Part shown: positions 24,698 to 34,565 of the stretch, piece after piece
Numbering within the stretch: position 1 is the first letter of the stretch
Layout of the letters: each line of letters starts with the position of its first letter
Source of the DNA: Lutraria lutraria
Lineage: Eukaryota; Mollusca; Bivalvia; Venerida; Mactridae
Reading direction: 5' to 3'
Assembly: GCA_964023205.1 (NCBI GenBank)
Contig: OZ026835.1
Coordinates: forward strand, 23,201,817-23,265,816
Length of the DNA: 64,000 bases
Position numbers and translations under genes: made by a program
The notes under the pieces: model-generated
The model's database searches: none
Told to the model about the DNA's origin: nothing
What the model saw: the letters and a program-made list of their open reading frames with translations, nothing else

Positions 24698-27151
24698 TCA
24701 TGTACCAACAATGCTTAATGAGAAAATAAGAAATTAGATTTGTCAAAAAATCTTAACGCTAGGTAATTTCCTCACAAACTGTCATTTCTAGAAGTGTAAT
24801 AAAAACAAAAGTAACCATACCATACCAAATCTTTTCTCATCACAGATTTCCATCGATCCACACTACTTGTATGAAGAGGTCCCATGTTTGTACTATCTAC
24901 AATTAAAGAGTAAATGAAAGATAAAAATTTGTCGAAAAGCGACCACCCAAGAAAATGTTCTCTCCAACTGCCATTTCTAAAATGTTAATAATCTCCAAAA
25001 TAAACGTAGCATGGCCAATCCTTTTGTTGCCCTGATTTGTATTGATCTCAATTACTAGGATGTGCATTTTCATTGCCGCAGACCAAATAATGGTAGAGAT
25101 ATTGAAAATCAAACACATGCAGCAACTCTCGGAGACTTTTCACGAAAATGGCTATTTCTAGAATTTCAATAAAGTCAAAAGTAAGCAGAGTATAGCAAAT
25201 TCAACCTGGCCACCAACTTTTGTTTATTCCAACTACTTGTAAGTAAAGTTGCATTCATGTACCAACAACGCTTAAGGAGAAAATAAGAAATTAGATTTGT
25301 CAAAAAATCTTGACGTTAGGAAATTTTCTCACAAACTGTCATTTCTAGAAATGTAATAAAAACAAAAGTAACCATACCATACCAAATCTTTTCTCATCAC
25401 AGATTTCCATTGATCAACACTACTTGTATGAAGAGGTCTCATGTTTGTACTATCTACAATTAAAGAGTAAATGAAAGATACAAATTTGTCGAAAAGCGAC
25501 CACCCAAGAAAATGTTCTCTCCAACTGCCATTTCTAAAATGTTAATAATCTCCAAAATAAACGTAGCATGGCCAATCCTTTTGTTGCCCTGATTTGAATT
25601 GATCTCAATTACTAGGATGTACATTTTCACTGCCACAGACCAAATAATGGTAGAGATATTGAAAATCAAACACATGCAGCAACTCTAGGAGACTTTTCAC
25701 GAAAATGGCTATTTCTAGAATTTCAATAAAGTCAAAAGTAAGCAGAGCATAGCAAATTCAACCTGGCCACCAATTTTTGTTCATGCCAACTACTTGTAAG
25801 TAAAGTTGCATTCATGTACCAACAACGCTTAATGAGAAAATAAGAAATTAGATTTGTCAAAAAATCTTGACGCTAGGTAATTTCCTCACAAACTGTCATT
25901 TCTAGAAGTGTAATCAAAACAAAAGTAACCATACCATACCAAATCTTTTCTCATCACAGATTTCCATTGATCCACACTACTTGTATGAAGAGGTCCCATG
26001 TTTGTACTACCTACAATTAAAGAGTAAATGAAAGATAAAAATTTGTCGAAAAGCGACCACCCAGAAAATGTTCTCTCCAACTGCCATTTCTAAAATGTTA
26101 ATAATCTCCAAAATAAACGTAGCATGGCCAATCCTTTTGTTGCCCTGATTTGTATTGATCTCAATTACTAGGATGTGCATTTTCAATGCTGCAGACCAAA
26201 TAATGGTAGAGATATTGAAAATCAAACACTTGCAGCAACTCTCGGAGACTTTTCACGAAAATGGCTATTTCTAGAATTTCAATAAAGTCAAAAGTAAGCA
26301 GAGCATAGCAAATTCAACCTGGCCACCAACTTTTGTTCATGCCAACTACTTGTAAGTAAAGTTTCATTCATGTACCAACAACGCTTAAGGAGAAAATAAG
26401 AAATTAGATTTGTCAAAAAATCTTGACGTTAGGAAATTTCCTCACAAACTGTCATTTCTAGAAATGTAATAAAAACAAAAGTAACCATACCATACCAAAT
26501 CTTTTCTCATCACAGATTCCCATTGATCCACACTACTTGAATGTAATGGTCCTATGTTTGTACTATCTACAATTAAAGAGTAAATGCAAGATAAAAATTT
26601 GTCGAAAAGCGTCTGCACAAGAAAGTTTTCACTCCAACTGCCATTTCTAAAATGTTAATAATCTCCAAAATAAACGTTGCATGGCCAAGCCTTTTCTTGC
26701 CCAGATTTCCATTGATCTCCAGTACTAGGATGTGCATTTTCAATGCCGCGGACAAAATAATTGTAGAGATATTGAAAATCAAACACTTGCAGCAACTCGC
26801 AGAGACTTTTACAAAAATGGCTATTTCTAGAATTTCAATAAAGTCAAAAGTAAGCAGAGCATAGCAAATTCAACCTGGCCACCAACTTTTGTTCATGCCA
26901 ACTACTTGTAAGTAAAGTTGCATTCATGTACCAACAACGCTTAAGGAGAAAATAAAAAATTAGATTTTGTCAAAAAATCTTGACGCTAGGAAATTTTCTC
27001 ACAAACTGTCATTTCTAGAAATGTAATAAAAACAAAAGTAACCATACCATACCAAATCTTTTCTCATCACAGATTTCCATTGATCCACACTACTTGTATG
27101 TAATGGTCCCATGTTTGTACTATCTACAATTAAAGGGTAAATGAAAGATAA
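24698..27151 (+). repeat. Right edge monomers of the satellite (diverged)
   Basis: Four full monomers and a final piece of about 227 bp that mix A-, B- and C-type variants and carry private changes, for example TCTTAACGCTAGG near 24752, GATTTGAATTGATCTC near 25592 and AAGCGTCTGCACAAG near 26616. They do not fit the ABC order. The array stops within a monomer at GATAAAC, where a repeat start with GGGTCAAGATGGCCC follows. Confidence 0.88.
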
Positions 27152-27195
27152 ACAAAAGGGTCAAGATGGCCCTTAATCGCTCACCTGAGAACAAA
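27152..27195 (+). mobile_element. 5' end of a pearl-related element at the array edge
   Basis: The sequence ACAAAAGGGTCAAGATGGCC followed by CTTAATCGCTCACCTGAG closely resembles the first 40 bases of the pearl-like copies. No 144-bp core or 3' hairpin follows, so this is either a different subfamily or a truncated piece. It forms the right boundary of the satellite. Confidence 0.6.
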
Positions 27196-28051
27196 GGCAC
27201 TATAATTAATGACCAGATAATATAGTTTCCATCTCATGTAACCAACTTTTACATAGATTTTGAGATCAAAACCAACAATGAAGGTATAATACTGTTAAAT
27301 AAGCTAAAACATAGTAAATATTCATCATCATCATCATCAAGACTGTAAGGTCATACACATTCATTGTAAATATGATTAGGATCGATGAACAAATGAATGC
27401 GCTACAGTGTAAACAAGCTAAAATATTAAGTCAGTGATTAATCGATTAAAACAAATTAAATAAGAAATGATCAAATATGTTTGTATTGCATGAATTTAAC
27501 ATCCTTTACACCAATCAAATAGCACAAAATCAATAAGAATTGAAATATCAAATGATTTAACAATATTAAGATGTTTGAGTGAACATCACACCAAAATAAT
27601 ATTACACTGATTATTAAACGAACTACACTGGACCACAATTATGCTGCATTTACAGTTACAGCTTGAACAGCATCATCTTTAAAGTAAAACCGTGTAAGGT
27701 CTGCAGTACTATAGTCAAGAATGACAACTATGTACAGAAATCAACAATTTGTTGACGAAATGGGAGCATTGTCATCGTCACGTCGAAGACCATTCGTCAA
27801 TGATTTGTTGAATAAATGATTAATCAGAACATCACTAGCTTTTACTAAAAAAATGCAGAAAAAAAAACACTCCTGAAGCGTATTTTGGTAAAAAGCACTT
27901 TTTATTTCAGGAAGGGAGCTTTGAATGTAGATGTAAATTATGTATTGTTATGTATTACATGTATTAATTGTAATTGACTGGTTACTATCAATTGTAAACT
28001 TTTATGTCAATCATGCATTTGTATAAAATATTTATTAATTGTCAATAAACA
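27196..28051. other. AT-rich DNA, possibly the body of a pearl-related element
   Basis: No gene was recognised. There is a (CAT)n-like ATCATCATCATCATC tract near 27324 and two similar phrases ending AAACATAGTAAATATT and AAATATTAAGTCAG. No other motif is seen. Confidence 0.4.
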
Positions 28052-28141
28052 AGTGTTTTCAGAATGGCTTTGTTATTGGCTTCAGACAGTCACATTAGCC
28101 TTCGGCCTTTGGCCCAATAACAAGGCTGTTAAGAAAACACT
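28052..28141. repeat. Short inverted-repeat hairpin element (about 90 bp)
   Basis: Two 28-base arms (28052-28079 and 28114-28141) match as inverted repeats at 23 of 28 positions, with a perfect TTGTTATTGG inner part and AGTGTTTTC outer part. The 34-base spacer contains its own GCCTTCGGCCTTTGGC fold-back. It could be a small MITE, or a strong hairpin within another repeat. No target duplication is evident. Confidence 0.6.
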
Positions 28142-28422
28142 CACTTATTAACATTATAATATATACTGTTGTTGATAACACTGTGTAGTTTCCGAAAACA
28201 TGCCTGTATTAGGTTTTTCTCGTTCTTGAATCTCTTTTTCTTTGATATATGTTAACATAATTAATTATACTGTGTGTGTTAGAAGCTACGTCAGGCTGTT
28301 TTATTTGTAATTTTGCCTTGCCACTAAATCTATATTTTTTTGTCTAATAATTAATGGAGAAAAACAAGATGGTTGAATGATCAGTTAGATGATTGGTGGC
28401 ATCTTGATGAAAATGAAAAAAT

Positions 28423-29600
28423 ATGCACTGTACTAATTATTCCAGACAGTGCAGGCTAAGTAAACCTTGTCATAGTATTATACTACAAATATTACATTTT
28501 AGAAGCCACAATACTGACATATCTCTATTTTATCTATATGGTCCAAATAAAGATCAACCGAATAAGATATCTGATATTGACAACCACTGTATAATAGTGG
28601 GTGATTTTAATTTAGTTAAATGTCTCCTGATAAAGATTATTTGAACTATTGCATGTTAATAAATCAAATTCGAGAGATAAAGTATAAGAAATCATGTTAG
28701 AATTTAATCTTGTTGATGTATGGAGAGAAGTACATTATGAAAGAAAAAAATATACCTGGCTTAAAAAGAACCCATTAAAACAATCAAAGTTAGATTTCTC
28801 TTTAATAAGTGACATTCTATTAACTAAATGTAAAAAATCAGGAATATTACCGGGCTACAGAACTGACCATGCTATGATAATATTAAATTTGTCCTTAGAT
28901 AAAGTAGTTAAGAGGTCATCGTACTGGAAATTTAATGACTCTTTACTTAAAAGACATAAATTATGTAAGTAAAATCAAGAATACAATAAATAGAGTAAAA
29001 CATCAATATGCTTTAGATGTGCAACATAATAATCTCCCCTTGGACTCTGTGGACAATAAAACCTTACAATTAACATCAATGACCAATTATTCTATGAAAC
29101 TTTGTTAATGGAAATTAGAGGTAAAACTGTTTCTTATGCTTCATTTAAAAAGAGCCAAGATTCAAATAAGCAAAAACAGTTAATACAAGATATTGAAATA
29201 TTGGAAATTCTTTAAACATTGATATTGACCTGATTAAACTAAACATTGACATTGACCTGATTGTACTAAACATTGACATTGACCTGATTGTACTAAACAT
29301 TGACATTGACCTGATTGTACTAAACATTGATATTGACCTGATTGTACTAAACATTGATATTGACCTGATTGTACTAAACATTGATATTGACCTGATTGTA
29401 CTAAACATTGATATTGACCTGATTGTACTAAACATTGATATTGACCTGATTGAACTCAAGAAGAAGAAACTTTCAGAAATAAGAAAAAAATATCAGAAGT
29501 TGAAAGAAAATTAATTAGGTCAAGAGCTAAATCCTTGGTTCATGAAGGGGAGAAACCATCAAACTACTTTTGTAATCTTGAGAATAGGAACATTATTTCA
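28423..29600 (+). pseudogene. L1-type ORF2 endonuclease and linker, broken
   Basis: Readable pieces in order: DNHCIIVGDFNLV (the GDFN endonuclease box), LEFNLVDVWREVHYERKKYT, KLDFSLISDILLTKCKKSG and GYRTDHAMIILNL (terminal DH motif), then YWKFNDSLL. After a stop at about 28970 the linker continues as GKTVSYASFKKSQ, and after the 27-bp minisatellite as KKKLSEIRKKYQKL, RSRAKSLVHEGEKPSNYF and NLENRNIIS. These are standard blocks between endonuclease and RT in L1/Tx1 elements. Frameshifts and stops make it inactive. Confidence 0.8.
29215..29455 (+). repeat. 27-bp in-frame minisatellite in L1 ORF2
   Basis: About nine copies of a 27-bp unit, AACATTGATATTGACCTGAT plus TGTACTA. In the LINE frame each encodes NIDIDLIVL, so the expansion adds nine residues per unit without shifting the frame. 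The first and last units are variants (LIKL, LIEL) that join normally to the flanking LINE protein, so the array grew from one resident unit. Confidence 0.9.
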
Positions 29601-30539
29601 ACAAGAGGGCCAAGATGGCCCTATATCGCTCACATGACAATCACTGTTCACTCATTAAAACATTGTTTTGAACCAGTGACCTAGTTTTTGACCCCCAAGA
29701 CAAACATTCTGACAAAATTTGGTGAAGATCCAATCAAAACCATGAAAACTACAGCATAGACAAGGTTTTCCTAAGATTTGACCTCGTGACCTAGTTTTTT
29801 ACCCCAGACGACCTATGTTCGAATTTGTCTAACATATCATTAAGACAAACATTCTGACTAGGTTTGGTGAAGATACGATCAAAATTTGACATCTACAGTG
29901 TTAATAAGGTTTTCCTAAGATTTGACCTTGTGACCTGGTTTTTGACCCTAGGTGACCCATATTTAAACTTGTCCTTAATATCATTAAGACAAACAATCTG
30001 ACAAGGTTTGGCCAAGATCGAATAAATACCACAACATTTAGAGCTTTTACAAGATTTTTACCTAAGATTTGACCTGGTGACCCAGTTTTTGACCCCGGCT
30101 GACCAATGTTCAACCTTGACCCACATATCATTGAGGCAAACTTTCTGACAAGGTTTGGTGAAGATCCAATTAAAACTGTGACATCTACAGTGTTAACAAA
30201 GTTTTCCTAAGATTTGACCTGGTGACCTAGTTATTGACCCCAGATGACCCATATTTATACTTGACCGTTATATCATTAAAGTTTCATGAAGATCCAGTCA
30301 AAACAGTGATTTCTAAAGTGTTCACAAGGTTTTCCCTTATTTGGCACTGGTGACCTAGTTTTTTACCGAAAATGGCCCAATATCGAACTCGTCCGAGATT
30401 TTGTTGATATTAACGTTCTGACCCAGTTTTGCTAAAATTGAGCTAAAAATGTGGCCCCTAGTGTGGTCACAACATAAAGTTTGACGACGCACAACGCACA
30501 CCGCACGACGCCGGACGGAGCTCACTTTGTCACTTTGTG
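29601..30539 (+). mobile_element. Pearl-like interspersed element, copy 4 (shortened)
   Basis: Starts ACAAGAGGGCCAAGATGGCC, lacks part of the first unit (a jump near 29693) and several later units (a jump near 30278). Its 3' end is truncated: after GACGGAGCTCACTTTGTCAC the terminal GTGAGCT arm is missing and LINE sequence resumes. It is inserted in L1 ORF2 between NLENRNIIS and KDGNIITQQKD. Confidence 0.8.
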
Positions 30540-31130
30540 TAACAAGGATGGTAATATTATAACCCAACAAAAAGACATTATTCAACAAGAAACAATGAAT
30601 CACTATAAATCATTTTATTCCAAAAAACAATAAATACCTAAATTGTCTATAGCTGACCAAACTTCTTTAGAGGAAGAATTAAGTAACAGGAAATGTTTGA
30701 CAGTTTAAAGAAGATGAAAAATAACACAGCCCCCAGAAATAGTGGATTTACTACCTCCTTCTTCAAATTTTTCTGGAATGACTTAGGCGATTTTCTTGTA
30801 CAATCAGTCAATAAGGCCTTCTCTACTGGTGAATCATCCGTATCTTTTAGACAAGGAGTCATTACTTGCATACCAAAAGGAAACAAAGACAAGTTAATAC
30901 TTACAAATTGGTGTCCAATATATCTACTCAATTTATCTTATAAAATCACATCTGCATGCGGCTATAGCATCACATTTTAAAAAAATTTACATTATAAATG
31001 TATTATCATCGGTGAAATCATAAGGTTACTTTATGATATTTTATTTTATACAGAAACAAACAATACGCCTGGACTGATTTTATCAATTGTAGATTTAGCG
31101 ACTGCATTTGACTCAGTTTGACATATTTAT
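30540..31130 (+). pseudogene. L1-type ORF2 reverse transcriptase N-terminal part, broken
   Basis: After the pearl-like insert the frame reads KDGNIITQQKDIIQQE, then MKNNTAPRNSGFTTSFFKFF, WNDLGDFLVQSVNKAF, RQGVITCIPKGNKDK and LLNLSYKITSACG. After a shift it gives IIGEIIRLLYDILFYTETNN, and LATAFDSV where the first catalytic Asp motif would be. The usual D-containing DxxKAFD box is changed to DLATAFDSV. Homology fades after this. Confidence 0.75.
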
Positions 31131-31269
31131 ATGTATACATGCATTAACAGTTTCAACAGTGCTAAAAAAGAACAAGTTATTTGAAGTGTGAAACTACACT
31201 GTCAGCTATAGTCTGTATTATTACCCAAGACATTATATAAATGTTAATTTTTAATGCTTTTCTGTAAAT

Positions 31270-31363
31270 TTACCATTTATATATATCGCGATACGTATCG
31301 CGATACAGCATGAAATATTGTGATATATCGTGATACGCTTTTAAGGACCGATACCCAGCTCTA
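31270..31363. mobile_element. Solo end of a hAT-like element
   Basis: Read on the minus strand, the sequence from 31363 begins TAGAGCTGGGTATCGGTCC and continues with CGATATATCACAATAT and palindromic CGATACGTATCG stretches. TAGAGCTGGGTATCG-like ends with CGATA-rich subterminal parts are typical of a vertebrate and invertebrate hAT group. No matching partner end was found, so this is an incomplete copy. A perfect 22-bp palindrome lies at 31284-31305. Confidence 0.45.
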
Positions 31364-31499
31364 CTTAAAATACCCCCACATACCGCCTTGTCACAGATGT
31401 ATGGTTTCTAGTTGTACAAAATCTGTGCGATAATCCGTGTGATTGCTTGTTATTATAATGATGGTGAGCAGCCAATTTAAAATCCCACAATAGATAACT

Positions 31500-31877
31500 G
31501 AAAGACAAGCTAATATATGGCCATTTTTGACAATTGATATTCAAGTGTGACCATGACCTTGGAGATATTCACGTAATTCTATTGCATGACACATCGCCCC
31601 ATGATGGTGAACAAATGTACCAAGTGATTTTAAAATCTCACAATGAATGACATAGTTACCTTTGACCTCCAAGTGTGACCTTGACCTTGGAGATATTGAC
31701 GTAATACTTCGCATGACACACCGTCCCATGATGGTGAACAAATGTACCAAGTAATTAAAAAATCCTTTAATCCATAGAGAAGATACAGTGTGGACAAGTT
31801 TTGGGACAGACAGACCGACCGACAGACAAAGTGACTCCTATATAGCCCCCCCTACCAATGGTAGTGGGGGTATAATA
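31500..31877 (+). repeat. Second tandem-core interspersed element family
   Basis: Two core units about 128 bp apart (AAGTGTGACC at 31543 and 31671) share GATATT(C/G)ACGTAAT and ATGATGGTGAACAAATGTAC. They are followed by the tail GGGACAGACAGACCGACCGA and a terminal fold-back CCCCCCTACCA/TGGTAGTGGGGG before TATAATAA. This layout (tandem core, GAC-rich tail, terminal hairpin) parallels the pearl-like elements and the copy at 60223-60732. The left end was not located. Confidence 0.7.
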
Positions 31878-32118
31878 AACAACCCTCCTCTTCCAGCACT
31901 CTTGACAAGTAACAAGCTACAAGAATGTGAAGAGAAACATATAAAAATTAATCACAAAAGCACATGCCCCATAAAACAAGTATGATTATGAAAGAATCGC
32001 ATACAAACTTGTAAATAAGTTCTTTTAATGCTACTATAAATCTACTCCACCATGCTTCCCTCTACTAGTTCAATATAAAATGACCAAGGTATAATGACAA
32101 GGACTTATATACATACAT

Positions 32119-33283
32119 CAAAGGGTCATGTCACATAAAAACATCCTACAAAAAAAAAATCTTAAAAAAAATATTTCATATTTATATAGACAAGGGGTGG
32201 AACTCTTCAAATACGCTATACAATTTGGTCCAACACGGCCGTGTAACCCACTATTACCATACTAAATCACATTAAATAACAAGCGTGACATCGAAATTAC
32301 AATTTTGTATACTAACTGAATATAAGTTACGTCTATCCTCCACAAAATATTAATCGCCTGTCATTTATTTATTAATTATGCGAAGATTTTATATTAATTG
32401 CCGAAATCTATTTCAATTGGCAGCCATTTTGTAACGAGGCATTTCATTAGTCATTTGTGGTTCCCGTTTTACAATCATCTGAAGTTCACACGGCGGGGTA
32501 AGCCGGAAACAATTTACCGCCGGAAAGCTGTCTAGTAATAAACATTATAAACATTGAAGCGTGTAAGTTGATAACCTTTTCAGAAAGGCGAAAATAAACG
32601 CACTGTACAGATAGCACAAAAATAAAGCAAGAAATTCATGATTTTTAATTTTCGGTGTTAACAAACAAATATCTGTAACCCAGTTTTGATTGCGCAAACT
32701 TGCCTCAATTTGTCTCAAGCCGGGAACAAGGGGGTATCGTCCAATCGAATCGTTTGATACAACGTCGCACACCGAGACAAAATGGCCGATAAATAAACCT
32801 GTCGATACGGATTTTGATATTTAACTCGCTACACAATCAGTAATTGACCAATGATTGAATGTTTGTTGCAAGTTAGTATATTTTTGTGTGGGTTATTGTA
32901 TGCGTCATAAATTATAAGCAGGTGCTCGTCTTGTTTTGCAATTTAGCATGTATTCTTCTAGATTCCTTCGGTTACACGGTCGAGTAAAACCGCTTCTTTT
33001 TTATGCGAGTAGACGTAATGTTAAGTCTGCTATAACTAAAATACTTTATTTGGAAAATATTTTTTTGGGTCAGTTGAGAGGGTATATAATTATCGTCAAT
33101 TGGATATATATATCAGTACTGTGCGTCGTTTCTACATTTGAACAGAACCAATATTCTGCGAATTTTGACAAATTTTCATTTCGTAGGAGTTCCACCCCTT
33201 GTCTATATAAATATGAAATAATTTTTATAATTTTTTTTTTGATATTTTTTTTTTAGGATATTTTTATGTGACATGACCCTTTG
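32119..33283. mobile_element. Non-autonomous hAT-type element with long TIRs and 8-bp TSD (1165 bp)
   Basis: Long inverted ends (32119-32205 and 33187-33283) start CAAAGGGTCATGTCACATAA and run to GACAAGGGGTGGAACTC; they differ mainly in poly-A/T length. A perfect 8-bp ACATACAT flanks both ends (32111-32118 and 33284-33291), pointing to hAT. The interior has no transposase frame. A 106-codon frame at 32936-33256 runs into the right TIR and is spurious. Interior phrases GGCAGCCATTTTGTAACGAG and ACAAAATGGCCGATAAAT look like decayed inner inverted repeats. Confidence 0.87.
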
Positions 33284-33291
33284 ACATACAT

Positions 33292-34124
33292 AAGTCCTTG
33301 ATAATGACAAAGACCTATACTATACAGTAAAGGTCTTTGATAATGATTACTTATTTAAGCTGTACATGCGAGTTATATTGGGACTTGCAGTGGATGTTCA
33401 TCCTTAGCACTCCTGCTGCTTGAAGCCTGCTGGGTGTATCTGCGTTGTAATGCTGGTGTGAGGCGAACACTGTATGATAAGCAATGATATGTATATGTAT
33501 TGGGCCTGATACCAGGAACCTTGATAGTTCAAAACATGCTTTCCAAAGGGTGAATAGTTATTGAGTCACTCAAAATAAATTCCTATGTATATACATTACG
33601 AGTCATTGTTCCAGCATCTAGGCACCATGTTAACTTTTCAACAGTGTAACTAGTTGCAATGATTCTAATTGTTTCATGAATTATATAAATCCAACCAATA
33701 ATTGTAAAACTTTCTTAAATGTCATTATTAACTGCATCACAAACAATCTGGACTTGACCAACATGTCTTCATCTATTGTTTGTATTGCGAAGATACATAT
33801 AACTAAGTATATTTAAGAGTGTAAATTTAATCACCACCAAATTTTCCCTTGGATTGATGCAATTCACTTCCTCTAGTACCCCAGCAACCATAAAGACATC
33901 CATTGGCCCATCTGACAGGTAAATCATTTGCTACAATACTTCAAATATGCAGTCAGATTTGTACTAAAAAATGTTCGACCCATCAGCAAAAATTAAAATG
34001 CCAAATTGAATTTTTTTTTTCACTTTTGGAAAAATTACGACCGCCGCTTTTGCAAGCCAAGAAAAATAAAAGAAGTGGCCTTACTCTTCATTAGTTGCTA
34101 ATATGTTTAGTGATTATTCTGATA
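33292..34124. other. No recognised gene
   Basis: The phrases AAAGACCTATACTATACAGT and GGTCTTTGATAATGA next to the hAT-type element form small local direct and inverted repeats. The rest is AT-rich without recognisable motifs; the 63-codon frame at 33903-34094 has none. Confidence 0.4.
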
Positions 34125-34214
34125 AAATACCAGTATTATGCGATGATACCGCGGTATGGTACTGTCAGACTTTTATACCATGGTAACCAGTATACCATTA
34201 ATACCTCACACCCC
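34125..34214. mobile_element. Possible solo hAT-like terminus
   Basis: Read on the minus strand from 34214 the sequence starts TAAGGGGTGTGAGGTATTAA and contains GGTATACTGGTTACCATGG and the palindrome TACCGCGGTA. The style matches ends of hAT elements with TACC/GGTA subterminal repeats. No partner end was found, so this is tentative. Confidence 0.35.
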
Positions 34215-34565
34215 TTACTACTACTGTCATGAATTTTAAGTTAGGTAAAGAGTTAGACTCGCAGTAATACATATAGTCAGTACCCTGTTTACTCTCATGC
34301 ATAATTTGGTCCTTTTTAGACTGTCCTTTCTTTGAATTCATTGAGCCGCCTGCACATAAACATGTATATCAGGCTTTAGGCACCAAATAACCTTTTCTAA
34401 ATATAGGCAAATCAAGGTCTAATCAGTACTATTAAAGCTCTTACGCAGAAATTATGTGGTATTTTAATGTAAACAAATTACTTTAACCTCACAGATTCCA
34501 AAAAGAAGGAACAGACACTACTCAAACATGACAGAAATGTGAAGTATTAATTTATATGTTTGAAA

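Larger units (their letters stand above)
15195..27151 (+). repeat. Satellite array, 557-bp monomer, about 21 monomers
   Basis: Direct tandem repetition with starts of the phrase CATGTACCAACAACGC at 15228, 15785, 16342, 16899 (one-base variant), 17456 and so on, every 557 bp, to 26925. Each monomer is itself three diverged sub-repeats of about 188, 181 and 188 bp, recognisable by CATTTCTAGAAGTGTAATA, CATTTCTAAAATGTTAATA and CTATTTCTAGAATTTCAATA at equivalent positions. Short minus-strand frames of 61-71 codons recur only because the monomers recur; they have no motifs and no sign of selection can be judged by eye. The array starts with a fragment lacking about 120 bp and ends at 27151, where another repeat begins. 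Confidence 0.97.
28360..31130 (+). mobile_element. L1-type LINE ORF2 relic
   Basis: The second half of an L1/Tx1-style endonuclease, the linker and the start of the reverse transcriptase are readable in several frames; a pearl-like element at 29601-30539 splits them. It is a different family from the LINE at 950-6961: it has the WREVH...YTW and LDFSLISD endonuclease blocks and NKAFSTGE in the RT. The RT palm core (YADD-type box) is missing, because homology fades near 31130. Both ends are undefined. Confidence 0.8.

Noticed and set aside
15989..26782. Repeated 61-72-codon minus-strand frames in the satellite
   Set aside because: They recur only because the 557-bp monomer recurs; no start context, motif or separate selection signal is visible.
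29145..29459. 104-codon minus-strand frame with SMFSTIRSI repeats
   Set aside because: It is the antisense reading of the 27-bp minisatellite within the L1 ORF2, which is coding on the plus strand.
32936..33256. 106-codon plus-strand frame
   Set aside because: It runs into the right terminal inverted repeat of the hAT-type element and ends in poly-T coding; no domain.
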